The notes under the pieces: generated by a model
Databases searched by the model: none
Told to the model about the DNA's origin: nothing
Seen by the model: the letters and a program-made list of their open reading frames with translations, nothing else
Translations under genes and position numbers: made by a program
Shown here: positions 26,285 to 36,700 of the stretch, piece by piece
Position numbering within the stretch: the first letter of the stretch is position 1
Layout of the letters: every line of letters begins with the position of its first letter
Assembly: GCA_903822545.1 (NCBI GenBank)
Contig: CAIJPN010000113.1
Coordinates: 1 to 64,000 of the forward strand
Length of the DNA stretch: 64,000 nucleotides
Direction: 5' to 3'
From: an uncultured Anaerolineae bacterium
Lineage (GTDB): Bacteria > Chloroflexota > Anaerolineae > Anaerolineales > Villigracilaceae

Positions 26285-27444
26285 AAAAATACCGCTGGCT
26301 GTACTACCCATTGCTGATTTTCACCATCTCACGCCTGTTCATCTTCGGGGCCGGGATCGTGGGCGACCTGATGATGCCCACCGAAGAAGGCCACTGGGTA
26401 GCCGACCCCAACAGCCCCTTCCTGAGCCAGTGGGCCAAATGGGACAGCCAGTATTACTTCGATATCGCCACCAACGGCTACTGGTTCCGCCCCGAACAAC
26501 AAAGCAACGTGGCCTTCTTCCCGCTCTACCCCATGATGATGCGGATTTTAGGCCAGTTCCTGGATAATAACGTCATCCTGTCCGGTTTTTTAGTCAGCAA
26601 CGCAGCATTTTTCGGGGCCCTGGTCTTTCTCTACTTATTGACCGAACTGGAAGTGGATTCCGCAGCCGCCGGACGGGCAATACTCTACCTGGCAGTTTTC
26701 CCCACCTCATTCTTCTTCAGTTCCGTTTACACCGAAAGCCTGTTCTTGATGCTTTCGCTGGCATCCATGTACTTCGCGCGCCGCCGCCTGTGGATTCCCG
26801 CCGCCTTGCTGGGGATGCTGTGCGCCTCCACCCGCAACATCGGCGTGCTGATGTGGGCGCTGGTAATGTGGGAATGGCTGCGCGCGCAGGGCTGGAACCT
26901 GTGGAAATTCTACAAAAAAGAGATGTGGGCCAGCCTGTGGGGCGGCATCCGCCAGCATTGGGGCGATGTGCTCATCATCGCCATCATCCCACTGGGCCTG
27001 TTTGCCTACATTTTCTTCCTGAAACAGAATTTTGACCGCCCGCTGGCTTTTATCGAAACCCAGGCAGCCTGGGGACGCGAAAACATCGGCCCCGTAGCGG
27101 TGATCCAAAAAAATATCAACTTCATCCTGGCCGGGGAACTCAACAAAGGCCGCATCACCAGTATTTGGAATCTCACCGCCCTGCTGGGCTTCCTGGCCCT
27201 GACACCTTTCATTTGGTGGAAATTGGGCGAAGGCTACGCCATCTACGTGTTGATCCAGATGCTGGTGCCTTCGGCCAGCGCCACCGGCAGTGTCATCCGC
27301 TACGTGCTGACCAGCTTCCCGGCCTTCATCCTGCTCGGAGATTGGGGCCGCCACGATTGGGTGGATCGCACCATCCTGACTTTGTTCATCATCTTCCTGG
27401 GTGTTTTTATCACCATCTTTGTCAACTGGATTTTTGTCGCATAG
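26281..27444 (+). CDS. PIG-V-like mannosyltransferase (GT-C membrane glycosyltransferase)
   Basis: This 387-residue membrane protein has about nine helices. The signature of the PIG-V/GT76-like group is clear: WDSQYYFDIATNGY (about 55-68, catalytic Asp), FFPLYPMM, FPTSFFFSSVYTESLF and the STRNIG segment. Such enzymes transfer mannose from a polyprenyl-phosphate donor on the outer face of the membrane. The start codon overlaps the preceding stop by four bases, and AGGAGG for the next gene lies just after the stop. The adjacent GT2 gene could supply the lipid-linked sugar donor (inference). Confidence 0.9.
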   Translation: MKKYRWLYYPLLIFTISRLFIFGAGIVGDLMMPTEEGHWVADPNSPFLSQWAKWDSQYYFDIATNGYWFRPEQQSNVAFFPLYPMMMRILGQFLDNNVILSGFLVSNAAFFGALVFLYLLTELEVDSAAAGRAILYLAVFPTSFFFSSVYTESLFLMLSLASMYFARRRLWIPAALLGMLCASTRNIGVLMWALVMWEWLRAQGWNLWKFYKKEMWASLWGGIRQHWGDVLIIAIIPLGLFAYIFFLKQNFDRPLAFIETQAAWGRENIGPVAVIQKNINFILAGELNKGRITSIWNLTALLGFLALTPFIWWKLGEGYAIYVLIQMLVPSASATGSVIRYVLTSFPAFILLGDWGRHDWVDRTILTLFIIFLGVFITIFVNWIFVA

Positions 27445-27453
27445 GAGGACTGT

Positions 27454-28230
27454 ATGCCTTACGAGAACTACGAAAAGTGGAAAACCATTCCACAGGTGCA
27501 GACACCGCACCTGTCCATTGTCATCCCGGCTTATAACGAGCAGGAACGTATCGTGGCCACCATCGGCGCAATTGCCTCGCATGTCTCCGACCTGGGATTC
27601 GCGTGGGAACTGCTGATCGCCGATGATGGTTCGAAAGATGCCACCGTCAAAACGGTGGAAGAGCTGGGGCTGGCAAACCTGAAGGTGCTGAAAACGCCCA
27701 AAAACGGCGGCAAAGGCAGCGCGGTGCAGCGCGGGATGCTGGCGGCGCAGGGAGATTACATCCTGTTCGCGGATGCCGATAATTCCACGCCCATCGAGGA
27801 AGTCTCAAAACTGCTGGCAAAGCTGGAAAACGATGGATTCGATGTGGCCGTAGGCTCGCGGGCCGCCGAAGGCGCAGAGGAAGGTAAAAAGTCGCTGCTG
27901 CGACGCATCCTGAGCGGCGGGCTGCGGATGATCGTCAAATATGGGCTGCGCATCGGCGTAAAAGATACGCAATGCGGGTTCAAGATGTACACACGCGATG
28001 TGGCAAAAAAGCTGCACTCCAAACAGACCATCATGGGCTTTTCGTTTGACCTGGAAATCCTGTTCCTGGCTTCAAAGTTTGGCTACAAGGTAGCCGAAGT
28101 GCCCGTCGCCTGGGTAGATGCGCCCGGCTCGAAAGTGGATACCCGCAAGGAAGTGCAACGTTTTTTGCGTGACCTGTGGAAAATCCAGGTGAATAATCTT
28201 TCTGGGGTGTATCGCCAGGAGGCTGCATGA
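27454..28230 (+). CDS. GT2 glycosyltransferase, dolichyl-phosphate glucose/mannose synthase-like
   Basis: This is a 258-residue soluble GT-A enzyme. LSIVIPAYNEQERI (about 26-39), LLIADDGSKDAT, GKGSAVQRGMLAAQGDYILFADADNSTP (DXD-type metal site) and the late KDTQCGFKMYTR match ALG5/DPM-like synthases that load a nucleotide sugar onto polyprenyl phosphate. It has no C-terminal membrane pair. AGGAGG eight bases before the ATG is an excellent ribosome site. The next gene starts inside its stop (ATGA). It probably makes the donor used by the PIG-V-like enzyme just upstream (inference). Confidence 0.92.
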   Translation: MPYENYEKWKTIPQVQTPHLSIVIPAYNEQERIVATIGAIASHVSDLGFAWELLIADDGSKDATVKTVEELGLANLKVLKTPKNGGKGSAVQRGMLAAQGDYILFADADNSTPIEEVSKLLAKLENDGFDVAVGSRAAEGAEEGKKSLLRRILSGGLRMIVKYGLRIGVKDTQCGFKMYTRDVAKKLHSKQTIMGFSFDLEILFLASKFGYKVAEVPVAWVDAPGSKVDTRKEVQRFLRDLWKIQVNNLSGVYRQEAA

Positions 28231-29411
28231 AAATTGCCATCGTCACCACCCACCCACCCGGAAAAGGCTCGCTCAACGAGTATGGCTTTCACTTTATCCG
28301 TTTCCTGCGCACAAAAATTGAAAGCGTGAGTGAGATCGTACTTTTGGTGGATGAACTGCCCGGAGGGGAGAAATATTCTATTGAACAGGAGCCCGGATTG
28401 ATACCGGTCACTTTCAAGGTGTGTTGGAAGTTTGGAGCGTGGAACAATGCCCTGCGCATCCGCAAAGCAGTGCGGGAGTCCAATCCAGATATTGTTCTGT
28501 TCAACATCCAGTTTGCCTCGTTTGCCGGTGGGAAAGCCGCCGCCGCGCTGGGGCTGCTGGCCCCCTGGCTGGTGCGCCAGGCAGGCTTTAAAACGGTGGT
28601 TTTACTGCACAACATCATGGAAACCGTGAACCTTAAGCAGGCCGGTTTTGGCAGCAACCCCTTGATGGAAAATGTTGTGCGCCAGTTTGGCAACATGGTA
28701 ACGCGCTTTATCCTGCACGCTGACCTGGTGGCAGTGACGATTCCCAAATATGTGGAAATTTTGGAGAGTAAATACGGCGCGAATAACGTACTGCTGGCCC
28801 CACACGGCTCTTTTACGGAGCCCAGCAGTGAGATGCCCGAAGCCGTTCCCGCCGGGCCGCCGAATATTATGACTTTTGGAAAGTTTGGCACTTACAAGAA
28901 GGTGGAAGTGCTGGTGGAGGCTTTTGAGCGCCTGCTGCCAGCCCACCCGCAGGCCAGGCTGGTAATTGCCGGGACAGACAACCCGAACGTGAAGGGGTAC
29001 CTGGAGGGTGTGCGCCAGAAGTATGCGCGCGTGCCGAATATGCACTTCACTGGTTATGTCAACGAGGAAGATGTGCCGCGCATTTTTGGCGATTCGTGGG
29101 CAGTGGTTTTCCCTTACACCAGCACCACCGGCAGTTCGGGCGTGCTGCACCAGGCCGGAGCCTTTGGCAAGGCAGTGGTGCTGCCCAAACTGGGTGACCT
29201 GGAGCAGCTGGTGGTGGAGGAAGGCTACGATGGCGAGTTTTTCGAACCGGAAAACCCCCACAGCCTGGCAGATGCCATCTGCCGCGTGATCGATAACCCG
29301 GAACGCATGTTGGAGATCGGCTCGAAGAATTACCTGGCCGCCAACGGCCTGCCCATCACCGAAGTGGTGGACTGGTACATCATCCATTTTGAACAGCTAT
29401 TGAAAAAGTAA
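28227..29411 (+). CDS. GT4-family glycosyltransferase
   Basis: This 394-residue protein has the GT-B fold. The N-terminal half begins KIAIVTTHPPGKGSLNEYG; the C-terminal half has the donor-site sequence IMTFGKFGTYKKVEVLVEAF, LVIAGTDN and PYTSTTGSSGVLHQAGAFGKAVVLPKLGDLEQLV, where the last part holds the conserved Glu-type nucleotide-sugar contact region. The acceptor is not predictable. It is translationally coupled to the GT2 gene by a four-base overlap and is followed after 15 bases by the STAS gene, linking the glycan genes to the partner-switching module. Confidence 0.92.
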   Translation: MKIAIVTTHPPGKGSLNEYGFHFIRFLRTKIESVSEIVLLVDELPGGEKYSIEQEPGLIPVTFKVCWKFGAWNNALRIRKAVRESNPDIVLFNIQFASFAGGKAAAALGLLAPWLVRQAGFKTVVLLHNIMETVNLKQAGFGSNPLMENVVRQFGNMVTRFILHADLVAVTIPKYVEILESKYGANNVLLAPHGSFTEPSSEMPEAVPAGPPNIMTFGKFGTYKKVEVLVEAFERLLPAHPQARLVIAGTDNPNVKGYLEGVRQKYARVPNMHFTGYVNEEDVPRIFGDSWAVVFPYTSTTGSSGVLHQAGAFGKAVVLPKLGDLEQLVVEEGYDGEFFEPENPHSLADAICRVIDNPERMLEIGSKNYLAANGLPITEVVDWYIIHFEQLLKK

Positions 29412-29426
29412 CCAAACGAGGCTCCC

Positions 29427-29771
29427 ATGGAAATTATCAAAAAAACTTCCGGTTCAATCGCAATTTTGCAGCTTAAAGGCCGTTTTGATGCACACGAGGT
29501 AGCCCCAGTGGCGGCCTGGATGCAAACCCAGGTGGATGCCGGGCTGGCCCAGGTGCTGATCGATCTGGAAGGGGTCAACTTCATCGACTCGACCGCCCTC
29601 TCCAGCCTGGTGCGCGGGCTGAAACACTGCCGCGAAAAAGGCGGCGAACTGCGCCTGTGCAATCTCCAACAGCCGGTGCGCGTCATCTTTGAATTGACCC
29701 GTCTCGACAAAGCCTTCAGCATCTACGCTGACCAGGCAACCGCCCTGGCAGCCTTCCAAAATATCGAATAA
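29427..29771 (+). CDS. STAS-domain anti-sigma factor antagonist
   Basis: This 114-residue single STAS domain is similar to SpoIIAA/RsbV. The expected phosphoacceptor Ser is in NFIDSTALSSLVRGL (near residue 56), in the right place after the third strand. In partner switching, unphosphorylated STAS protein binds the HATPase anti-factor and frees its target. The next gene, two bases away, encodes both a PP2C phosphatase and an HATPase kinase domain, either of which could act on this Ser. GAGG precedes the ATG. Confidence 0.92.
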   Translation: MEIIKKTSGSIAILQLKGRFDAHEVAPVAAWMQTQVDAGLAQVLIDLEGVNFIDSTALSSLVRGLKHCREKGGELRLCNLQQPVRVIFELTRLDKAFSIYADQATALAAFQNIE

Positions 29772-29773
29772 TC

Positions 29774-31696
29774 ATGCCACTTGCCGATTTATTGCCCCTC
29801 CACCAGCAAGATTTCCAGGCCCTGGCCGCCACCTGGTTGCGGCTGGGCGCAGATTCAGTCTGCCTGCTGGAAAATGGGCAGGTCATCGCCGCATATCCAC
29901 TCAAACAGTCCCAGGATGGGCAAAAACTGGTTGCCCGCGACGCCGCGACCGGGTTGGAGTTACATCTCTACGGGGTAAACAACCACCAATGGCAATCCAA
30001 CGCCGAAATGCAGGTCAAACTCTTTGGGCGGATGCTGACCAGCGAGAACGAGATGGAAGCCCTGACCGCGTCACTGGTTGAAACCCAAGACCGCCTGGTG
30101 GCACTCTATGACCTGACCCGCGCCACACGCCGCGCAATTGAAGTCGATGACCTGCTGGCACTGCTCACAGTAGAATCCAGCCGCCTGCTGGATGCCTCCG
30201 GCGCCTTCGCCGTTGTTTACCTGCCCGGCCAGGCGCCCATCGTACGCCAGCACCATAGCCAGAAAGCCCTACCCGAAGCCCACCTGCTGGCCGCGGCCAC
30301 GCTCTACCGCCGAGACCCCAACCGGCGCACCTTCAAAGATGGCGGAACCCTGCCGGTTGGGATGCGCAACGTGATCATGTCCTCGCTGCCGGTGCGTGAC
30401 CAAGTTTTTGCCTGCCTGGGCGTATTCAACAAATCTGGTGATTTCACCGCTCCCGATGGGAAACTGCTCAAAGCCATCACCGACCAGGCCGGGGCCAAAC
30501 TCGATAACGCTCTGCTCTACCAGGAAGCCATCCAGCGCGCCCGGATCGATGCTGAAATGAACCTGGCGCGCCAGGTGCAGACTGCCCTGTTGCCCCAAAC
30601 CCTGCCCAAACTGGACGGCATCGACATACATGCGGTCTCCATCCCGGCGCTCGAAGTCGGGGGCGACTTCTTTGATGTAGCCGCCATGCCCAACCGCCCG
30701 CTGGTTTTCCTGCTCGGCGATGTTACCGGAAAAGGCCTGCCCGCCGCGCTGCTGATGAGTATGACTCACACCGTCGCCCACTCAGCCGTGCGCTATATGC
30801 CTTTCGTGGCCCCGCACCAGGTTTTGGACCGCTTGAACAAAGACATGCTGGATGATTACTCTGCTGTGGGGATGTTCACCACTGCCTTTGTAGGGACACT
30901 AGACCTGCCCAGCCGCAAGCTGATGTATTCCAACGCCGGGCAAAGCCCAATCCTATACGCTTCACCTACCCACCAACCGCAACTACTCGAAGCAGCGGAT
31001 ATTCCGGTGGGGGTTTTCGATGGCTACACATACACATCCCACAGCATCCAGCTTTCACTCGGCGATGTACTGGTAGCCATGACGGATGGATTTAACGAAT
31101 CCCGCAATGAAGCCGGAGAAATGTTCGGCATCGAGCGGCTCAAGGATGAACTGCAAAAGCTACAGCGTGGCAGCGCCCGGGAAATCGCCGATGGCCTGCT
31201 GGCAGCTATTAGCACCTTTGCCGGGAACCACCCGCAAGATGATGACCGCACGTTGGTCGTGCTCAAGATCACCAGTGAAAAGGGAATCACTGCCATGCAA
31301 ACCAACCTGACCATATCTGCCCAGTATGAACAATTGCGCCTCCCGGCAGCGGCGCTGCGCGAGCTTGGAACTCGCGCCGGGGCGCCGGAAGAGATCATCG
31401 GCCTGTGCGAACTGGCATTACAGGAACTGCTCACCAACCTGGTAGACCACGCTTACGGGAAAGGCCTGGCCGGTCAAATCCACATCAACATACGGGTGGA
31501 GCCAGCCCATATCCAGATAAAAACCGAAGACAGCGGCCAGCCCGCCCAAATCAACCTGGATTCTGTTTCCATGCCCGACCCCGGTGCGCTGATGGAAGGC
31601 GGCTATGGCATGGCCATCATCAAAAACCTGATGGATGATGTTTCTTACCGCCGCGAAAACGATTTGAATACCTGGGTGCTGACCCGGCGCTGGTAA
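29774..31696 (+). CDS. GAF - PP2C (SpoIIE/RsbU) phosphatase - HATPase (RsbW-like) fusion
   Basis: This 640-residue protein joins three parts. A GAF-like sensor lies at about 105-250. A SpoIIE-type PP2C domain at about 275-495 has GGDFFD, GDVTGKGLPAALLM, MTDGFNESRN and a late DDRTLVVL metal site. An RsbW-like HATPase at about 510-640 has ELALQELLTNLVDHAYG and GGYGMAIIKNLMDDV. Opposing phosphatase and kinase domains in one chain resemble SypE of Vibrio fischeri, which controls polysaccharide production through a STAS protein, though the domain order differs. STAS genes lie directly before and after it. There are no membrane helices; the cue is presumably read by the GAF domain. Confidence 0.92.
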   Translation: MPLADLLPLHQQDFQALAATWLRLGADSVCLLENGQVIAAYPLKQSQDGQKLVARDAATGLELHLYGVNNHQWQSNAEMQVKLFGRMLTSENEMEALTASLVETQDRLVALYDLTRATRRAIEVDDLLALLTVESSRLLDASGAFAVVYLPGQAPIVRQHHSQKALPEAHLLAAATLYRRDPNRRTFKDGGTLPVGMRNVIMSSLPVRDQVFACLGVFNKSGDFTAPDGKLLKAITDQAGAKLDNALLYQEAIQRARIDAEMNLARQVQTALLPQTLPKLDGIDIHAVSIPALEVGGDFFDVAAMPNRPLVFLLGDVTGKGLPAALLMSMTHTVAHSAVRYMPFVAPHQVLDRLNKDMLDDYSAVGMFTTAFVGTLDLPSRKLMYSNAGQSPILYASPTHQPQLLEAADIPVGVFDGYTYTSHSIQLSLGDVLVAMTDGFNESRNEAGEMFGIERLKDELQKLQRGSAREIADGLLAAISTFAGNHPQDDDRTLVVLKITSEKGITAMQTNLTISAQYEQLRLPAAALRELGTRAGAPEEIIGLCELALQELLTNLVDHAYGKGLAGQIHINIRVEPAHIQIKTEDSGQPAQINLDSVSMPDPGALMEGGYGMAIIKNLMDDVSYRRENDLNTWVLTRRW

Positions 31697-31759
31697 AACT
31701 GCCGGCGCACGATAACGGCGTTGATACCCCAATCATTACAACAAAACGAGGTGAAATTT

Positions 31760-32104
31760 ATGCCATTGCAAATCCAAACCATCGAACACATGATCCGCAT
31801 CATGGTCATCACCCTGGATGGCCGGTTGGATGCCTTTGAAGCCCCCGCCCTGCGCCAAAAATGCGATAAGTTCCTGGCCGACGGCTTGATCCACTTTGTA
31901 TTTGACCTGACCGAAGTAACCATGCTGGATTCTGCCGGGCTGGCAGCGATGGTCAGCGTGCTCAAGCGCGCCCGCCTGAAAAACGGCGATGTGCGCCTGA
32001 TCTGGCCACGCGCCGAAGCCGCCTCGCGCATCCTCAAACTGACCCGGTTTGACCAGGTTTTTATCTCCATCGAAGCCTCACAGGTGATTCCCCAAGGATT
32101 TTAA
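31760..32104 (+). CDS. STAS-domain anti-sigma factor antagonist (second copy)
   Basis: This is a 114-residue STAS domain from ATG 31760, preceded by GAGGTG; the upstream in-frame TTG at 31721 is not needed. The acceptor Ser lies in VTMLDSAGLAAMVSVL (near residue 57). It is distinct in sequence from the STAS at 29427, so the two likely have different partners or different steps in the same switch. It is three bases from the receiver gene that follows. Confidence 0.9.
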   Translation: MPLQIQTIEHMIRIMVITLDGRLDAFEAPALRQKCDKFLADGLIHFVFDLTEVTMLDSAGLAAMVSVLKRARLKNGDVRLIWPRAEAASRILKLTRFDQVFISIEASQVIPQGF

Positions 32105-32107
32105 GAC

Positions 32108-32476
32108 ATGCCCACCATTCTCATTGTAGATGACGACCCCAACAACCAGCGCATGTTGAGCTATACCCTGCGCAAAGCGGGCTACGAGGTGCGCGTGGCA
32201 GCCAACGGCCAACTTGGACTGGATACGCTGCACGAATTCCTCCCTGATATGGCCATCCTAGACCTGGCCATGCCGGTCATGGACGGGATGACCCTGCTGC
32301 GCCACATCCGCGCCGATGAACACCTGCGCCCGGTGCCAGTCATCATCCTGACCGCCAGCGGCGACGATATGGCACATATCGCCGTGCAAAATGCCGGGGC
32401 CAATGGCTTCCTGACCAAGCCAACCAGTTCACGCGCCCTCATTGAGATGGTGCAAAAAATACTTCAACCTGCCTGA
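32108..32476 (+). CDS. Single-domain response regulator (CheY-like receiver)
   Basis: This 122-residue stand-alone receiver has the acidic pair DDDPNNQRM near residue 8, acceptor Asp in MAILDLAMPVMDGM (near 53), Thr in ILTASG and Lys in GFLTKPTSS (near 104). It has no output domain, so it must act by binding a partner or relaying phosphate. The hybrid kinase at 33716 is a possible donor. Its stop overlaps the flippase start (TGATG). Confidence 0.93.
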   Translation: MPTILIVDDDPNNQRMLSYTLRKAGYEVRVAANGQLGLDTLHEFLPDMAILDLAMPVMDGMTLLRHIRADEHLRPVPVIILTASGDDMAHIAVQNAGANGFLTKPTSSRALIEMVQKILQPA

Positions 32477-33723
32477 TGATTACCGTCCTGCGCCAAAAAC
32501 TTGGCTCATTTGCCTCTGCCAGCCTGCTGCTGATGGTCAGCATGACCATCGTCAACGCTGGCAATTACGTATACAACCTGGTGATGGGGCGCTGGCTCGG
32601 CCCGGCACTCTTCGCCGATGTTTCGTTAATTGTCACGCTGCTGCTGGTCATCACCTTCATCACTGTGCCGCTGCAACTGACCGCTGCGCGCTACGCCGCC
32701 ATCCACAGCGCCGATGGCAACCTGGCGGCGCTGGCCGCCACCCGCCGCTGGCTGACGCTGGTGGCAGTGGGCTTTGGGGTTTTGCTGGCGGCATTTTTTG
32801 GGCTGGGCGCAATCGCCCTGGCGGGGTTTTTCCAGGCCAGTTCGGCGCTGCCGTTTGTCATTTTTGGGGCAGCGCTGCCTTTCGCGTTTGCGCAGGGCGT
32901 CAATCGCGGGGTGATGCAAGGGCAGATGAGATTTACCACCCTGACAATCACTTACCAGGTAGAAATGTGGTCGCGGCTGCTGCTGGGGATTTTCCTGGTC
33001 TGGGCCGGACTCTCGGTCAACGGGGCGGTACTGGGCATCAGCCTGTCCTTCATCGCCACGTGGATATCCACCCTACCGGCCGGGAAAAACCTGCCCGGCG
33101 CTGGGGCGCTGACCCCAGAGGTGCGCAACGCTGTAGCCGGGTTCGCCCTGCCGGTCATGGTAGCCCAGATCGGGCAGATCCTGATCAACAACAGCGACAT
33201 CCTGCTGGTGCGGAGCTTCTACCCACCCCAGGCGGCCGGGCAATACGCCGCCCTGGCATTGATCGGGCGCATCGTTTTTTTCGCCACCTGGTCGGTGGTC
33301 ACCACCCTGTTTCCCATCGTCACCCAAAAACATAAAAAGGGCGAACCCTACCAGCACCTGCTGTGGGTTTCACTGGGAATCGTGGCAGCCATCGCCGTGC
33401 CGGTGACGCTGCTGGCGCTGATCTTGCCCGAAACCATCGTCCAGCTGTTGTTTGGCGAGAAATACCTGGGAATTGCCCCGCTGCTGTGGCTGTATGCCCT
33501 GGCGACAACGCTCTACGCGCTGGCAAATGTGGTTATCAACTACCGCCTATCGCTCGGGAAAGGCCGCGAGACGGGTTTTGCCATCGCCGCAGGGGTGGCC
33601 CAGGTGCTTGGCATCATCCTGTTCCACCAGTCACTGGCGCAGGTGGTCTGGGTGCAGGTGATTGTGATGGGGGCGTTGTTCGTGATCCTGTTCTGGCACA
33701 GTGTAGGTAAAAACCATGCTTGA
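32476..33723 (+). CDS. Polysaccharide flippase (Wzx/MATE-like exporter)
   Basis: This 415-residue membrane protein has about twelve helices and the MVSMTIVNAGNYVYNLVMGRWLGPALFADVSL start typical of the Wzx/RfbX group. NNSDILLVRSFYPPQAAGQYAAL in the second half is also characteristic. It would move lipid-linked glycan repeats across the membrane. It overlaps the receiver gene upstream by one base and the hybrid kinase downstream by eight bases, so a glycan exporter is locked into one transcript with regulators. Confidence 0.9.
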   Translation: MITVLRQKLGSFASASLLLMVSMTIVNAGNYVYNLVMGRWLGPALFADVSLIVTLLLVITFITVPLQLTAARYAAIHSADGNLAALAATRRWLTLVAVGFGVLLAAFFGLGAIALAGFFQASSALPFVIFGAALPFAFAQGVNRGVMQGQMRFTTLTITYQVEMWSRLLLGIFLVWAGLSVNGAVLGISLSFIATWISTLPAGKNLPGAGALTPEVRNAVAGFALPVMVAQIGQILINNSDILLVRSFYPPQAAGQYAALALIGRIVFFATWSVVTTLFPIVTQKHKKGEPYQHLLWVSLGIVAAIAVPVTLLALILPETIVQLLFGEKYLGIAPLLWLYALATTLYALANVVINYRLSLGKGRETGFAIAAGVAQVLGIILFHQSLAQVVWVQVIVMGALFVILFWHSVGKNHA

Positions 33724-36700
33724 GATTATCCTGGCGCTTTCTTCTGACGCAATTATCTTGATCGATGAGAAGTACCACATTCTCCAGGTCAACGAAATGG
33801 CACTGAAATCCTTCGGCTACCAGCAAGAGGAACTATTGGGCCGGTCTGTTGACATTTTACTGCCAGAACACTTGCGCGGCAGGCACATCCAACGTTTTAA
33901 TGAGTTCGCAAGTAATCACGATAAAACCTTCCGGCCGATGTTGGAATTCCGCGATGTGATGGCGCTGCATAAAGATGGTCACCATTTTCCTATCGGTGTG
34001 GCGATTGGGCGGGGGATGTTGAACGGGCGCTACCTGTTGGTAGCGGTTTTGCAGGATATGACCGCCAGACGCGAGACAGACGAGCAGATCCGTTTCCTGT
34101 CCACATTCCCGCAGGAAAACCCCAACCCGCTGTTGCGGGTGCGCACCAACGGGGAGATATTGTTCGCCAACCCTCCGGGGCGGGTACTGCTTGGGCTGGC
34201 CGGGCAGGCTGCGGCGGAATCGGCTCCACCTGATTGGGAGCAGGAAATTGCCCGGGCGTACGAGATCGGCCAGCAAACGGAATCGATTGTTCGTTATGGT
34301 CAACAAATCTACAGCTTAACTTTTAACCCGGTGGCGCGCATGGGCTATGTCAACATCTATGGTGTAGACATCACCGAACGTGAAAATGCCCGCCAGCAGT
34401 TGGAGCTTTCAGCTGGCATCTTGCGCGCAATTGGCAACCTGGTGCTGGTTTCAGATAGCAGGGCTCAAATTGTGTATGTCAGCCCATCGGTGAAGACCAT
34501 CTTGGGCTATGAACCTGATGAGTTGTTGGGCGACCAATGGTGGGAGTTGGAAAAGATTTCGGGAGGTAATATCGAAAAGGAACGCGAGTATGTGAAGCGC
34601 GCTGCCGCCGGGTTGGTGGCTGCCGACCCCAAACCGTATGAGCACCACCTGCTCCACAAGGACGGTTCCTGGCGCACCTTGATGCTGGCTGACACCAAAG
34701 GCCCCGCCGATCTGTTGATCGGCATTGGTACAGATATTACCCAACTGAAGCGCTCTGAAGAAGCCCTTATTAAGAGCGAGGAACGCTACCGGACGGCCAT
34801 CAGCAAAGCCGATGCTGTTCCGTATGAGCTGGATTATGACTCGAAACGCTATGTTTTCATTGGCGAGGAAATTGAGCGCATCACCGGGTTTTCGCGCGAG
34901 GAACTTTCACCAGACAAGTTCTCTGGCCAGATACAAGAATCAACCATGCGCGGCAAGTTCGATGGGGTTGCAACCAGCGAGGCCACCAAACAAGTGCGCG
35001 GCGGCGATGGCGAGGGTGTCTGGCGTTGTGACTTCCGCCTGCTGACGAAAGATGGCAATTCGCGCTGGCTTTCAGATACTTCGGTGCAAGTAAAAGATGA
35101 AAACGGACGTGTGACCGGCTCCATTGGGATTTTGCAGGATGTCACCACCCGCAAAAAGGTGGAAATGCAGCTCCAAAATGAACGCGATCTTTCGATGCAG
35201 GTGATGAACAGCATGGGCCAGGGATTAACCATCACAAACCCCAACGGGCAGTTTGAATACGTCAACCTGGCATATGCCCACATGTTAGGCTACGAGCCTC
35301 CAGACCTGATCGGGAGGTTTCCTGCGGATGTGACCTTTCCGGAAGACCACGAAGAGTTGCTCACCGCTCACAAACGGCGCACACGCGGAGAAATTACAAC
35401 TTATGAAACCCGCCTGCTCCATCGTGATGGCAGCGAAATCTTCGCCCTGCTCACGGGCGTTCCACGCATCATCAACGGCGAATATGGCGGCGCCATCACC
35501 ACCATCACAGACCTGAGCGAACGTCACCGGATGGAAAAAGAACTGCGCCAGGCCTACAGCCAGGCCTTGAGCGCTTCCCAGCTAAAAAGCGCCTTCCTGG
35601 CAACCATGAGCCACGAAATCCGCACACCCATGAATGCCATCATCGGCATGAACGAAATGCTGCTCGAATCGAACCTGGATGAAGAACAGAGCGAACTTGC
35701 CACCATCGTCAGAGATTCAGCCCAACACCTGCTCTCACTGCTGAATGACATCCTCGACCTTTCCAAGATCGAAGCCGGGAAATTCATCATCAAAACCAGC
35801 AAATTTGACCTGCACCACCTGGTCAACGATGTCACCCGCATGTTACAGCCGCGCGCCGCCGAAAAAGGCCTGCGCATCGAGACCAGCATCGACCCGGCCC
35901 TGCCCACCGAAGTGCGCGGTGACGCCGAGCGCATCCGCCAGGTGCTCGTCAACCTGATCGGCAACGCCATCAAATTCACCGACCACGGCCTGGTGATGAT
36001 GCTCATCACCAACTCATCGGATGACATCCTGCCCGACTGGCCAGACGCGGCAATGGTGCGCTTCGCCATCTCAGACACCGGCATCGGCATCCCGGCCGAG
36101 GGCTGCGCGCGGTTATTTGAGCCATTTATGCAGGTAGATAACTCGGCCACCCGCCGTTATGGCGGCAGCGGGCTGGGGCTGGCAATTTCGCGCCGCCTGG
36201 TTGAGTTGATGAATGGACAAATCGGCTTTGATTCGGTCGAAGGCGTGGGTTCCACCTTCTGGTTTATCCTGCCCCTCGGCTATGAAAATACCGACCCTGC
36301 ACATGATTCCCATTACCCCCAGGGCCAAACCAACCCGCAGCAGCCGGCCCCGCTGCCCACATTCAACACCCCCAAACCAGTGCTGGTGCTGGAAGATAAC
36401 GAAGTCAACCAGCAGCTAATTGTGCTGCAATTACGCCTGTTCGGGCTAACAGCGCGAACCGTCCCAACCAGCGCCGAGGCCATAACCCTGCTCACCACCC
36501 AACCCCAAGATTTTTGCCTGGCGCTGATGGATGTGCACGTGCCCGATATGGACGGCCTGACCGCCACGCGCCTGGTGCGAAAACATGAAAACCGCAACGG
36601 CGGGCACACAACCATCATCGCAATCACCGCCAACGCCCTCATCGGAGATCGTGATGCCTGCCTGGAGGCCGGGATGGATGATTACATCAGCAAACCGGTC

